The notes: a model not told the origin generated them from the letters alone. Shown: positions 21,331 to 34,165, numbered from the stretch's first letter. The stretch: 64,000 bases of DNA from Proteles cristata cristata (GCA_017311185.1 JAESUZ010004534.1:2108001-2172000), one strand, 5' to 3'. Program-made: numbers and translations.

Positions 21331-23440
21331 AATATGTGTTCTGTCTTTTCAAGTTTGTAATGCTAACTTTTGAAAGGCAAAATATTTAATTTTGATAAAG
21401 CCCAACTTGTCAATTTTTCCTACCATGACTTGTGTTTTTGGTATCATATTTATAGAATCTTTGCCTAACTGAGTCATGAAGATTCAGTCCTCTTTTTTTC
21501 TTAGAGTTTTATCATTTTTATGCTTATATTTAGGTTCTATGACATATTTTTAGTTACTTTTTGTGCATGGCATAGGAGAGCAAAATTGCCAACACAAAAA
21601 GGATAGCTGACATGTGGATTATTATAGGCTGATTATTTTTAAGAAATAGAAGACTCAGAAAGTATTTCTTTTTTTGCCTGCCCTCTAACTGCAGAAGACC
21701 ACAAAGGGAGTTATCACCATAAATAGTCTTTGTATAATATGAACTAGGTATAGTAGGCAGGGAACAGGCTAGCAAACTTGTTTGAGCAAAGTCCTCTCTA
21801 TGTCTCACTGGTTCTGGATGGCTCAGCAAACACTTGTTTATCAAACATTTACTCTTTGCATTCTTCCTGTGAATTGTCTTTCTTCTTTTTGAAGCCCCAT
21901 ATCCATACCCTCTTCTTCTTAGTCCAGAATGACATATATATCTTATCTTTCCTGACTATCTTTGGAATCTCTGATGTGAATTCTTTATATGTACGTAATT
22001 AAATTTATTTCTCTTGCTAATCTGTCTCATGTCAATTTAATCTTTAGACTAGCTGAAAGCAACCTTGAAGACAAGAGGAAAATTTTGTTCCTCAGCAATG
22101 GTCTGATTTCATAATTTTCCAAGTGCATATTTCTTCTTGATTGATTTTTTAATGTTAAGCCAGCTGCTTATTACTAGGATAAGTTACAGTTAAAGCATCA
22201 CAGATGATATATGTATACATCTATAGATAAGTAGAGATCTAGATAGAGGATATATTTTATATGTAATTTCACAATTATATAAATTATATAATTAATATAT
22301 TTGATTCATGTATTAAATATATATTTCTTTATAATTTGGTAAATACTTTTTTTCTATGTTCATTAGAGTAATGATTTATATAATGTTCTTGTATATCTTT
22401 TCAGGATTTTTGTAAGCATTCTTACAAATCAGAGTTCAGTTTCTTTATTCCTTGTTTTTTAAAAAGAGTTTGTATTAGTTGGTATTTTTTTTTCTTTTTA
22501 TGTTTGAAGAATTTACCAGTAAAACTATCTTGGCCAGTGGTGGGTTTTTGTGTCTGTGTGATGAGGGAGAAGGTTAAATTATGAATTTTATTTCCATAGT
22601 TGATAAAAGGATATCCAAGTTTTCTCTTTCTTCTTAAGTTTACTTTATTTTGTAAGGCCTGTATTCATTTCTTCTAACTTTTCAAGGTTATCAGTATACC
22701 TTGTATACTGACCTTGTAGAAAGTATTTCCTGATTTACTGAAGATGTCTGTAAAATGTGTAGTAATCTTCTCCTTGAGTTCTGGTACTAATAATTTTGTT
22801 TTTCTCTTTTCTTTGATTAGTTTTGGTTAGGATTCATCAATCTTTTCAAAGAACCAACTTTAGGTTTTGCTAAATTTCTTTATGTTTATGTTCTTCTCTA
22901 CTGTTTACCTCGTTCACTGAATTCTTTCTAAACTGTACTTGGTTTGTGTTTAATTAGTTTATCTGCTTATACTTTTTTGTGGTGAATGATTAAATCATTC
23001 ATTTGCAGTTTTTCTTTCTTTGCAAAATAAACATGTACAGTTTTAAATCTGCCTCTAAGCACTGCTTTAGTTCAATTCATACATGTTTTTCTTATTATTC
23101 ATTTAAAGTTTTATTTTCTTTGTCATTCTTTGTTTTCTTGAATTATCCTAAATCTTATTTTTAATTTTAATGTATAATTACGCTTCAAAGTGATTGTATG
23201 GCCAAAGAATATATGCCACAAGATTTTAACCTTTTAAATGATGATGTATGAGTTCAGACCATACTATAGTCTATCTTGATCAACATTCAATGTGAACTTG
23301 AAAAAAGTGTTTATTTTACAGTTAAGTTTCACATTTTAAAAACATAAATGTTAATGAAGTCAAAGTGGTTTATAAATTCATTCAGATTATCTATATCTTG
23401 ATTATTTTTCCTAATCTTGCAATTATTGAAAGAACAATAT
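21331..23440 (-). mobile_element. Old L1 ORF2, right-hand part continues after 30038
   Basis: Minus-strand ORF2 text: AATTTTGATAAAGCCCAACT (about 21391), then after LTR copy C, ATTTACCAGTAAAACTATCT (22511), TTGATTAGTTTTGGTTAGGA and AATCTTTTCAAAGAACCAAC (22816-22860). It is interrupted at 21571-22097 by an LTR and from 23451 by the full-length L1. All frames are broken. Confidence 0.7.
21571..22097 (+). mobile_element. LTR family copy C, 4-bp TSD
   Basis: Starts CATAGGAGAGCAAAATTGCC (first two bases changed from TG) and ends TCAGCA. ATGG flanks it at 21567-21570 and 22098-22101. It shares GATTATTATAGGCTGATTAT and CATGTCAATTTAATCTTTAG with copies A and B and has a longer, unshared middle. It sits in an old minus-strand L1. 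Confidence 0.65.
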
Positions 23441-23673
23441 CTAATTTTTCTCCTCTCCCCTTTTTTCTTTCATAGTTTATTGTCAAGTTGGTTTCCGTAT
23501 AACACCCAGTACTCATCCCAACAAGTGCCCTCCTCCATGCTCATCACCCCTCTTCCCCTCCCCCCCATCCATATCACCCCTCAGTCTGTTCTCAGTATTC
23601 AAGAGTCTCTTATGGTTTGTCACCCTCCCTCTCCCCAACTATTTTTCCCCTTCTCCTCCCCCATGGTCCTCTG

Positions 23674-26600
23674 TTAAGTTTCTCCGAATCCACCTATAAG
23701 TGAGAACATATGGCATTTGTCTTTCTCTGCCTGATTTCTTTCACTCAGCATAACACCAAGTTCCATCCAAGTTGCTACAAATGGCCAGATTTCATTCTTT
23801 CTCATTGCCATGTAGTTAGTATTCCATTGTATAGACAACCACATCTTCTTGATCCATTCGTCAGTTGATGGACACTTAGACTCTTTCCATGATCTGGCTA
23901 CTATTGAAAGTGCTGCTATGAACATTGGGGTCCATGTGCCCCTATGCATCAGCACTCCTGTATCCCTTGGGTAAATTCCTAGCAGTGTTATTGCTGGGTC
24001 ATTAAGGGGGTTCTATTGTTAATTGTTTGAGGAATCTCCACATTGTTTTCCAAAGGGGCTACACCTGTTTACATTCCCAGCAACAGTGTAGGAGGGTGCC
24101 AATTTCTCCAAATCCTCGCCAGCATCTAGAGTCTCCTGATTTGTTCATTTTAGCTACTCTGACTGGCATGAGGTGATATCTCAGTGTGGTTTTGATTTCT
24201 TTTTTCCCAGAGGAGGAGGGATGCTGAGCATCATTTTATGTGTCTGTTGGCCATCTGGATGTCCTCTTTGGAGAAGTATCTATTCATGTCTTCTGGCCAT
24301 TTCTTCACTGGATTGTTTGTCTTTTGGGCATGGAGTTTGGTGAGTTCCTTATAGATTTTGGATACTAGCCCTTTGTCTGATATGTCATTTACAACTATCT
24401 CTTCCCATTCCATCAGTTGCCTATTAGTTTTATGGATTGTTTCCTTTGCCGTTCAGAAGCTTTTTATCTTGATGAGGTCCCACTAGTTCATTTTTGCTCT
24501 TGATTCCCTTGCCTTCTGGGATGTGTCCAGTAAGAAATTCCTGCGGTTGAGGTCAAAGAGGTTGTTCCCTGCTTTCTCCTCTAGTGTTTTGATGGTTTCC
24601 TGCCTCATGTTCAGGTCCTTTATCCATTTTGAATTTATTTTTGTGTATGGTGTGAGAAAATGGGATCTAGTTTCATTCTTCTGCATGTTGCTGTCCAGTT
24701 CTCCCAGCACCATCTATTAAAGAGGCTGTCTTTTTTGCATTGGATACTTTTTCCCACTTTGTCAAAGATTAGTTGGCCATACATTTGTGGGTCCCATTCT
24801 GAGTTCTCTCTTCTATACCATTGGTCTATGTGTCTGTTTTTGTGCCAATACCATACTGTCTTGATGATGACAGCTTTGTAGTAGAGGCTAAATTCTGGGA
24901 TGGTGATGCCTCTGTTTTGGTTTTCTTCTTCAGTATTACTTTGGCTATTTGGGGTCTTTTGTGGTTCCATACAAATTTTAAGATAGTGTGTTCTAGCTTT
25001 GAGAAGAATGCTGGTGCAATTTTGATTTGGATTGCATTGAATGTGTAGATTGCTTTGGGTAGTAATGACATTTTAACAAGATTTATTCTTCTGATCCATG
25101 AGCGTGGAATGTTTTTCCATTTCTTTGTATCTTCTTCAATTTCCTTCATAACTTTTATATAGCTTTCATCATACAGATCTCCTATATCTTTGGTTAGGTT
25201 TATTCCTAGGTATTTTATGGTTTTTTTATGCAACTGTAAATGGGATCAGCTTCTTGATTTCTCTTTCTGTTACTTCATTATTGGTGTAAAAATGCAACTG
25301 ATATCTGTATGTTGATATCTGTACCCTACAACTTTGCTGAATTCATGGATCCGGTCTACTAGGCTTTTGATGGAGTCTGCTGGGTTTTCCATGTAGAGTA
25401 TCATGTCATCTGCGAAAAGTGAACATTTGACTTCTTCTTTGCCAATTCTGATGCCTCTTATTTCCTCTTGTTGTCTGATGGCTGACGCTAGGACTTCCAG
25501 CACTATGTTAAACAACAGTGGTGAGAGTGGATATCCCTGTCATGTTCCTGATCTCAGGCGGAAAGCTCTCAGTTTTTCCTCATTGAGGATGATATTAGCT
25601 GTGGGCTTCTCATAAATGGCTTTTATGATTTTTAAGTAAGTTCTTTCTATGCCAACTTGTTCGAATGTCTTTATTAAGTAAGTGTGCTGTATTTTGTCAA
25701 ATGCTTTTTCTGCATCTATGGACAGGATCATATGGTTTTTCTGTTTTCTTTTGTTGATGTGATGTATCACACTGATTGATTTGCGAATATTGAACCAGCC
25801 CTGCAACCCAGGAATGAGTCCCACTTGATCTTAGTGGATAATTCTTCTTATGTGCTGTTGGATTTGATTTGGAAGTATCTTGTTGAGGATTTTTGCATCT
25901 GTATTCATTAAGGATATTGGCCTGTAGTTTTCTTTTTTTTACTGGTTCTCTGTCTGGCTTGGGACTCAAAGTGATGCTGGCTTCATAAAATGAGTCTGGA
26001 AGTTTTCCTTCGATTTTTTGGAATAGCTTGAGAAGAATGGGTATTAACTCTGATTTAAATGTTTGGTAGAATTCCTCAGGAAAGCCATCTGGCCCGGGTT
26101 CTTATTTGTTGGGAGGTATTTGATAACTGATTTAATTTCTTCACTAGTTATGGGTCTGTTCAGATTTTCTATCTCTACCCGTGTGAGGTTGATAGTGAGT
26201 GTGTGTTTAGGAATTTGTCCATTTCTTCTAAGTTGTCTTCTTTGTTGGCATATAAGTTTTCATAGTACTTCCTCAGAATTGCTTGTATTTCTTAGGGAAT
26301 GGTTGTAATAAATCCATTTTCATCATGATTTTGTCTATTTGGGTGCTCTCTCTTTTCTTTTTGAGAAGCCTGGCTACAGGTTCATCAATTTTGTTTATTT
26401 TTTCAAAAAACCAACTCTTCTTTTCATTGATCTGTTCAACTTTTTTTTTTTGATTGTATATTGTTTATTCCTGCCCTGATATTTATTATGTCTCTTCTTC
26501 TACAGGTTTTGTGGTGTTCTTGCTGTTCTGCTTCTAGTTCCTTTAGGTGCACTGTTAGATTTTGTATTTGCGATTTTTCTAGTTTCTTGAAATAGGCCTG

Positions 26601-27519
26601 GAATGCAATGTACTTTCCTCTTAGGACTGCCTTTGCCGCATCACAAAGAGTTGGACTGTTGTGTTTTCATTTTCATTTGTTTCCATATATTTTTAAATTT
26701 CTTCTCTAATTGCCTGCTTGGTCCATTCATTGTTTAGCAAGGTAGTATTTAACCTCCACGTTTTTGGAGGTTTTCCAGACTTTTTTCTGTGATTGATTTC
26801 AAGTTTCATAGCATTGTGATCTGAAAGTGCATGGTATGATCTCAACTCTTTTATATTTATTGAGAGCTGCTTTATGACCCAGTATGTGATCTGTCTTAGA
26901 GAATGTGCCATGAGCACTTGAGAGGAAAGTGTATTCCATATCCTCAGGATGAGTTCTAAATTTATCTGTCAAATCCATCTGGTCCAATGTGTCGTTCAGG
27001 TCCATTGTTTCTTTAGTGATTTTTTTGACTAGTTGATCTATTCATTGCTGTAAGTGGAGTATTAATGTCCCCTGCTATTAGCACATTCTTATCATTAAGA
27101 TTGTTTCTGTTTGTGATTAATTGTTTTATGTATTTGGGTTCTTCCGAATTCAGTGTGTAGACATTTATAATTGTTAGCTCTTCCTGATGGATAGATCCTT
27201 TAATTATTATATAATGCCCTTCTTCATACCTTGTTACTGACTTTACTTTGAAGTCCAGTTTGTCAGATTTAAGTATAGCTACTCCAGCTTTCTTTTGACA
27301 TTCAGTAGGATGATAGATAGTTCTCCATCCCCTTACTTTGAATCTGAAGGTACCCTCAGGTTTAAAATGAGTCTCTTGTAGACAACAGATAGATGGATTT
27401 TGTCTTTTTATCCATTCTGCTACCCTATGTCTTTTGATTGGAGCATTTAGTCCATTTACATTTAGTGGTATTATTGAAAAATATGGGTTTAGAGTCACTG
27501 TATTCTTTGTAGAATTCAT
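23674..27519 (-). pseudogene. L1 ORF2 remnant (endonuclease/reverse transcriptase)
   Basis: ORF2p nicks target DNA and reverse transcribes L1 RNA. The frame opens at 27519 with an endonuclease domain of 168 codons (PLNVNGLNAPIKRHRVAEW, CCLQETHF, a GDINTPLT motif). It is then broken and reappears as the remainder of the endonuclease (27005-26799), reverse transcriptase pieces with [14 protein letters not shown] (25824-25540) and the catalytic FADDMILY (25515-25270), and a C-terminal piece with CPSTDEWIKKMW (23955-23674). Family ORF2p is about 1,275 residues; here at least eight disruptions break it. The catalytic motifs survive in separate fragments. Confidence 0.88.
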
Positions 27520-27539
27520 GCTTGTGGTGGTGTCTTTGC

Positions 27540-28524
27540 TTGTGTTCCTTGCAACATTTCCCTCATAGAGTCCTCTTCAAGATTTCTTATAAGGCTGGTT
27601 TAGAAGTGATAAATTCTTTCATTTTTTGTTTATTTGTAAAGACTTTTATCTCTCCTTCTATTCTGTTTGACAGGCTTGCTGGATAGATGATTCTTGGCTG
27701 CATATTTTTTTCTGTTCATCACATTGAAGATTTCTTGCCATTCCTTTCTCCCCTGCCAAGTTTCAGTAGATAGGTCTGTAATCACTCTGATAGGTCTCCC
27801 TTTGCATGTTAGGGCCCTTTATCCCTAGCTGTTTTCAGAATTCTCACTTTGTCCTTATATTTTGCCAGTTTCACTATGATATGTCGTCCAGAATATCGAT
27901 TCAAGTTACATCTCAGGGGAGTTCTCTGTGCCTCTTGGACTTCAATGTCTGTTTCCTTCCCTGCATCTGGGAAGTTTTCAAGCTATACTTTGTTCAAGTA
28001 CCCCTTCAGCTCCTTTTCCTCTCTCTTCTTCCTCTGGAATTTTTATGATATGGATATTGTTTCATTTGATTGCATCACTCAGTTCTCGAATTCTCCTGTC
28101 ATGTTCTTGGATCAATTTATCTGTCTTTATCATGGCTCTCTCTTTTTCTTTAATTTTGTCTTCTAATTCACCTATTCTCCTCTCTGCATTCTTGTAGTGG
28201 CCACCTCTATTTTATTATGCATCTCATTTATAGCATTTTTAAATTCATCACAACAATCTTTAAGCTCCATAGTCTTTGTAGCAATAGTTGCTTTGATGTC
28301 TTCCATGCCTTTTCAAGCCCAGCGATTAATTTTATTACTATTGTTCTAAGTTCTTGGCTTATAGCTGTTTTGAGCAATTCTTTAGCTGTCATTTCTTCCT
28401 GGAATTTATTTAGAGGAGAGTTCTTCCATTTTGTCATTTTTGTTAGCTTTCTTTCTCTTTTAAGTTTTAAAATCTTGTTATGCACTCTGCACCTGCGAGT
28501 TCTGCTATCTTGAAGGAGCCTCAT
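27540..28524 (-). pseudogene. L1 ORF1 remnant (RNA-binding protein)
   Basis: ORF1p coats L1 RNA as a trimer. A 98-codon frame (28524-28228) gives a charged, helical N-terminal region (KILKLKRERKLTKMTKWKN), consistent with the ORF1 coiled coil. The RNA-binding and C-terminal parts (about 28190-27560) are present only as interrupted frames. Position, between 5' UTR and ORF2, supports the call; the exact start is uncertain. Confidence 0.65.
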
Positions 28525-30027
28525 TAATTGTCCACAGCCTGTCCATTCAGGAAGTGTTCTTCCTTGGTCTCTCTTCTTGTGCCTTTGGTTATGTTATTTT
28601 TCTACTTGTAGGGACATTTGGACTCTGCCATGTGTACTTTGGCTTGTTTCTTGAAGTAGCCCTGGAAAGAAAAACAGACAGACAAACACACAGGGAACAA
28701 AAGCACAAACATGCACAGACAAAGCAAACCGAAAGGGAAAAAAACATTACAAAACAAAACAAAAACAAAAACACCCCAAAACAACAAAAGACAAAGGACA
28801 GTGTAAAATCATAAAACCAGAAATCCCAGCTACAAATAAAGAGCAGTGCTGATGGAAGAGCATATACAAAGAGAAATGACAGGGGTGGAGAGAAAACAAA
28901 ATTGAACTTTGTCCAGGCAGAGAGATTAAAAGACATAATTCAGAGAGAGAAAGAAGAGAGTATGGTAGGAGGTGAGGAGAAATAAATGAAGATAATGTAA
29001 TCCAAGGAAATTATATAGTCTGATTTTTCCATAGAAAGTAAGGAAGGTAATGATGGAGGCGTGAAATGTGCATCAAGAGAATGGATTAAATGTGACTGTT
29101 TAAGCAAACCAATGACCAGTGTGCCCAGTCCAGTGGAGGGGAGAGATAAGAATGAGATAAGAGAAAATATATCTGAATAGTTAGAATTGATCTAGAGTTA
29201 ATTATGGCAGTGCATCCATGTTGGTCTTACCCCAGGCTGTGGTTAAAACACAAAAAAGAAAAAAAAACCAGCTCTCTTTGGGGATGGGCGTGGTTTGGTA
29301 TAGGCAGGTCTTAGCCTACACTGCAGGTCCTTGGGCTGCTACCTGAGGTCCTGCCTTGGCGGTTGTGGGGAGAAAAATGGCGGTGCCCCAGTCCCTTTTC
29401 GAACCAAGCATTGCAAATCACTCCTTTGGGTCCTTGTGCCTCAGGCGTAGCAAAGGTGGCCCATGTTCTACGTTCCAAGCCCTACCTCATTTCCAGATCT
29501 TAGTTCATACACTTTATTGATACTGCCGGAAATGTAATTCTGCAGGCCAGGACGCTTCCTAGCTGGGGATCAACCAGGGGGTTCAGGGGAGTAGTTTCTC
29601 TTGGTGCCGCCTGGAATTGGGGTACACAGCCCAAAGAAAGTGCCACAGCTGGAGATAGGTTCACTCTCTGAATGCCCTCTGGTTAGAGATGGGATGATAG
29701 GATCCCTCTCCATCCCTGTTCGAGGTTTTTCTCTTCTCTGGGAACAGTTCTATGAGCAGTTTAGCCTCTCTTTCTCTTCCCCTTGTCTCTCCGTGGCTCT
29801 CTGGGGAAGGGGCTCCCTCCCTTCCATGCCTCCTGGACTTGGCCCATTTTTATCTTCCCCAGTTTGCAATCACACACCTATGCATCTGTCTTCTTAGTGG
29901 ACTCTGTCTCTTTCCTCCCAGACTCTTGTGGTTTAGTGTTCTGTGGCTTCAGGCCCTCTTTGCTTGAGAGATGTGGGGAATTGAAACGTACAGAGCTCCC
30001 TACTTCTCCGTCATCTTGCCTCACCCC
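28525..30027 (-). promoter_or_regulatory. L1 5' UTR / internal promoter region
   Basis: About 1.5 kb upstream of ORF1 on the minus strand, G+C-rich toward its 5' end, corresponding to the internal promoter region of mammalian L1s. Next to ORF1 it contains an (AAAAC)-rich stretch (about 28735-28800, plus strand). Its sequence differs by eye from the 5' UTR of the L1 at 48317-53900, suggesting a different subfamily. Activity cannot be judged from sequence. Confidence 0.6.
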
Positions 30028-30037
30028 CTAGTTTTTC

Positions 30038-30980
30038 AATGACTGTGCATTAGCTCTATCTCCTATTAGTTTCTTAAGGTTTTGCTTCATGGGCTTTGAA
30101 ATTCAGATATGAGATATATGCACCTTATATTGTTGTATCTTCTTAACGAATTTACCATTTTATCATTATTTAAATAACCCTGTGTGTCTCAGTTGGTTGG
30201 CATCCTACTTTGATTTAGGTCATGATCTCACTGTTTATAGGTTCGAGCCCCACATCGGGCTCTGTGCTGACAGCTCAGAGCATGGAGCCTGCCTCGGATT
30301 CTGTGTCTCCCTCTCTCTCTCTACCCCTCCACCGCTGGCACTCTGTCTCTTAAAAATAAATAAAAATATTTTTAAAAAGTTTTAAATAACCCTGTGTATA
30401 TCTGATAGTGTATCTTTTGTTGAAGTACTTTTTGTCTTATATTAATATATCCTCTTCAACAATTTATTATTCAACCTTACATGGTATAGTTTTTCTATTC
30501 TTTTGTTTTTTGTAACCTATTTGTGTCTTTGTAACTAAAATACTTCTTTTGTAGATAATATATAGGTGTGTCTTGTTTATATGTCTGATCAGACAATCCT
30601 TGACTTTAGAGTATTGAATCTTCTTTTGCTTAATGTAATTATTTTATATTTGTCTTCTATATGTTATCAGTTTTATCTCCTTTCTTCCTTTTGTGTCAAA
30701 CATATTTTCTACTTATTTAATTTATATATTTATTCTATTGGTTTTTAGCTATATCACTTTGCAATTTTTAATGATTGTTATAGGATTTACAATATGCATC
30801 ATTAAATTATAAAAATGAACTTACAGGTAATATTGTGTTACTCTGTGTAGTATATCAGAAAATTTGAATCATTTTGTTCTATTTAGTAATAATTCTATAG
30901 TGGTATTGTATATGTATGCACCTTATAAATGTCACAATATTCTGCTATAAGTATTTACTTTTGTCAACAGTATTTATTTT
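30038..30980 (-). mobile_element. Old L1, remaining part (ORF2 5' end region)
   Basis: Continuation of the L1 broken at 23451, with TTAAGGTTTTGCTTCATGGG, TTTTTGTCTTATATTAATAT and TCTTTTGCTTAATGTAATTA. The last resembles the sequence before ORF2 in other minus-strand copies. It is split by a SINE at 30186-30380. Confidence 0.6.
30186..30380 (+). mobile_element. Carnivore SINE, slightly 5'-truncated, with 17-bp TSD
   Basis: TTTAAATAACCCTGTGT flanks it at 30169-30185 and 30381-30397 without mismatch. The head starts at GTCTCAGTTGG, missing the first dozen consensus bases. Confidence 0.95.
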
Positions 30981-30993
30981 AAGGAAATAAAAA

Positions 30994-30996
30994 TAC

Positions 30997-31022
<26 letters not shown>
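30994..31022. repeat. (AT)n microsatellite
   Basis: About fourteen uninterrupted AT units. Confidence 0.95.
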
Positions 31023-31028
<6 letters not shown>

Positions 31029-31499
31029 CATATATTTGATCTATAAGTCTGTCATATAGATTCAAATTACTATCCCATGTCATTAACATTCATCCAGAAA
31101 AACTTATGTTAGCATCAATAGTAACAGTGTTACTGCAAATTAATTCTCAAGGTATCAATATATCAGAAAACATTTCTTCTTTGAAGGATGGTTTCACCAG
31201 GTATAGACTTCTGAATTTACTTAAAAAATCATTCTACTACCATCTGAAATTTACTATTTTTGATGAGAATGAAATGATAATTTTAATCATCCTTCTTTTT
31301 TACATAAATTATCAGTAAATCTGCCCCTAGTCCTAAATAAATAAGTCGGTTTAATAATCTTTTTTTGCCATGCTAAAATAAAATAAAATAAATAAAATAG
31401 AAAGATAAACTAGAGGAACTAGCTATTTCAGACATAAACAATTGGAAACAAAAACAAACTATACCTGAATAAAGTGAAGTAATTTTTATGTGCCCTACC
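31023..31499. other. No feature recognised
   Basis: AT-rich DNA with an (AAAAT)n-like tract at 31374-31400. No gene seen. Confidence 0.4.
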
Positions 31500-32145
31500 A
31501 TCTCTGAGGTTTTCTGCATCTTGGAAAGTGGATAAAAGAGAGGAAATAGAAAACAGAACCTGCAAAAAAAAAAAAAAAAACCCTGCAGAAACAGAACCTG
31601 CAAGATCAGAGTGTAGGGAGGCCACAATGGCTGAGATTTGTGAAAAGAATACCCCAAAAGAGAGAACTATATTAAAAAGAAGTGAGAGATCCAGAGTTAG
31701 CATAGGGGTCTCCATGAGGTTTTGGCTAAATATCAATCTGTGGATTTATAGAGTGAAACCCCACAAAGTTAGAAAAGGAAAACTTCTTCATAATGAACTA
31801 TTACTGAGGAAATATGACCTGAAAAATCTCTGAGCCCTCAAAATTTAGGAATTCTTTGATCCTTTTTAATTGGAAAGGAGAGACCTCATTAAAAGCACAA
31901 GAAATTCAACAGACACACAGAAGAGTTAAGTCTTTGAAGTGGGAGTTAAACTAGCTCTGTAATAGAGAGTACTCTACACAAGCCTTTAAAAAACATTTAA
32001 AAATTATTAATGATATCAAATTAATCTATAAGTTACTTAATGGTCTGAAATTAAGTTACACTTCAAAAGAATACATCAAAATCAAGAATTCAACAAAGAA
32101 GAATATAATAATTTCCAAGATCCAGACAAAAATTACTAGACATAG
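31500..32145 (+). mobile_element. Possible old L1 5' UTR fragment
   Basis: The right end (AATTTCCAAGATCCAGACAAAAATTACTAGACAT, 32108-32141) resembles the 5' UTR of old mammalian L1s, and a purine-rich plus strand leads up to it. A 17-base A-run lies at about 31565-31581 between two copies of ACAGAACCTGCA (31553 and 31592). The left limit is uncertain. Confidence 0.4.
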
Positions 32146-33330
32146 AAAGAACTGGATCTCTTCCAAGATCATCATTGTTTCCCACAGTATCCTTAGGCAT
32201 GAAGTAGGCAGAAACACTGTGTCACTGTACCAGATCTTCGGATTGGAACCCTCTCTTCCTGGACTGATGCCTCTATTTTGCAGTTGGTCTTCTGGAGAGA
32301 GTTGTGGAACTTCTGATCTTCTCAGCTTTCTGTTCCCAGTGTGAAACCTCTATCTTGTGGTGAAGATTGTTATGGCTCCTCTATTCTCAGACTCCATGCC
32401 TAGGATGCACTTTTCACCCTATAAGCAGGAGAATGATGGGAGAAGGGATAATGACCTTCTGTCCTGCATACCCAGAATAGGGCTTCTGAACACCATGGCT
32501 GAGGAGGTAATATATGGCACCAACTTCCTCTCCTCAAATGAAACTCTAGTTTAACCTTGGGAATTGAGAAGAGAGAGACCTCATACTTTTGGCTGCAGAG
32601 TCCCAGAACAGAGCTTTTATAACTGTGCCTGAAGATTTTAGTAGATTTTTGTGAATAAATATTTATCTGTTTGCTATATGCTTTCAGGAAAATTTCTATA
32701 GATTTTAAATGATTTTTGAAAAATCATTTTTACCAGTTAAATCATTGTTTTTCAAGGTAGAGGGTTTTCTTAGCAACTAACTCTGTCATTCTGGAAGTCC
32801 CTTCTATAGTACATTTGGTGTCAGAAACTAAATAAGCCAAAACCAAAAGACATTGGAGAATTAGGGACATTGGAACATTTTCTGAGCTGATACTCACCAC
32901 AACTATTATTGGTCCTTCTTCTGATTTGATACTTTACCGCCCCATCTCTGAATATCTTTCATAGTCTTCAAGACTTCATTATGTTTTTGCCTTATCAACC
33001 TAGCTGGAAGTAATATCTTTAGCCTTTGAACTCTCACAGAAGTTTTTATTTTCATTCTCTCTGTCTCTCTCTTTTTTTTTTTTTGTACTCAATTTAATTT
33101 ACTTCAATTATTCTCCTTGAATGCTAATTTTAACTCAGGTGGGAAATGCATCTAACCATTAACATTTCATACGATGCTTCCTTTCCACCTGGATTTGTGA
33201 CTAAATGCTGTCCAATGAGATATAAATAGCAGATTGCCTAAAGCAGATAGACTCAGTTGAGAAAGGTACACAATATCATTCCAACATTCATATATTCTTT
33301 TTCTTCTTGAAATTCTGGTGTTTTCATGTT
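32146..33330. other. Unassigned, no gene recognised
   Basis: Includes a less AT-rich block at 32180-32600 that could be an LTR or other old repeat but lacks identifiable termini. The 65-codon frame at 32357-32554 has no recognisable domain. Confidence 0.35.
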
Positions 33331-33525
33331 ATTTTTAACATTTTTATTTATTTTTGAGAGACAGAGAGAGAGCATGAGCAGGGGAGAGGCAGAGAAGAGG
33401 AAGACACTGAATCCAAAACAGGCTCAGGCTACAAGTTGTCAGGACAGAGCCCATCGTGGGCCTTGAATCCATGAACTGGGAGATCATGACCTGAGCCAAA
33501 ATCAGACTGAGCCACTCTGGCACCC
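33331..33525 (-). mobile_element. Carnivore SINE with 16-bp TSD
   Basis: CTGGTGTTTTCATGTT (33315-33330) and CTGGTGTTTTCATATT (33526-33541) bound a minus-strand copy. About a dozen bases are missing in the head (AATCAGACTGAGCCACTCTG). Confidence 0.93.
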
Positions 33526-33814
33526 CTGGTGTTTTCATATTGAAGCATAAAGTAAACATAGAAGGAAAAGTTTATAGAAAAGAAAAGTAGAAGAGGTGGG
33601 ATTATGAAATAATGAATTTGGCAAACTATCTCTCAATATTCTACCTTAGAATCCTTTATATGATTGAATAAATCTTTCATTTTAGTCCCTGTTGCTTTGA
33701 ACTTTCTGCTATATTCAGAAAATCTAGGGTAAAATTCACATGAATATTGACATAGTTATTTATGTACATATCTTTTCCTTGTCTTAAAAACTCTTTGAAA
33801 ATAAGAGAAATGGC

Positions 33815-34075
33815 ATACATGTAATAAAGTTTATAGAAAGTTGCCTCTAGTGGTTGCCTAGAGATGGCAGGTAGGAAATGAAAGGTAATAGGGAATGACT
33901 GCCAATGTATGTGGGATTTCTTTTTAGTGTGATGAAAAATATTCTCATATTAGACTGTGGTGATGGTTACATAATTCTGTAAATACTAAAAAATCTTTGA
34001 ATGATGTACTTTAAATGTGTGAATTGTATAATATTTGAATTACACATCAATAAATCTATTTTTAAAAAATAGAAA
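33815..34075 (+). mobile_element. Old L1 3' end
   Basis: TAGTGGTTGCCTAGAGATGG, GGGAATGACTGCCAATG, GGTGATGGTTACATAATTCT and ACACATCAATAAATCTATTT are an L1MC/ME-type 3' terminus with its polyadenylation signal. Upstream L1 sequence is absent (5' truncation). Confidence 0.8.
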
Positions 34076-34165
34076 AAATCTTACACAAAAGTGCAAAAGT
34101 AGACATTGACCAACAGCGTAAATAGAATACATGATCCCCCTTTGTATTAGAAGTATAGAATTATA

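Larger units (their letters stand above)
23451..30027 (-). mobile_element. Full-length carnivore L1, inactive
   Basis: A 6.6-kb element on the minus strand: 5' UTR (30027-28525), ORF1 remnant (28524 to about 27540), ORF2 remnant (27519-23674), 3' UTR and a degraded A-tail (plus-strand T/C run at 23451-23470). The 5' end reads GGGGTGAGGCAAGATGACGG, like intact mammalian L1 starts. CTAATTTTTC (23441-23450) and CTAGTTTTTC (30028-30037) are the likely TSD. It inserted into an older L1 of the same orientation. Frameshifts and stops break both ORFs, so it cannot supply its own proteins. Confidence 0.9.

Noticed and set aside
27013..27519. 168-codon endonuclease-like open frame as a separate host gene
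   Set aside because: It is the start of L1 ORF2, in order with the rest of the broken element.
29601..30031. Three overlapping plus-strand open frames of 71-98 codons
   Set aside because: Antisense to the L1 5' UTR; no start context, domain or splice evidence.
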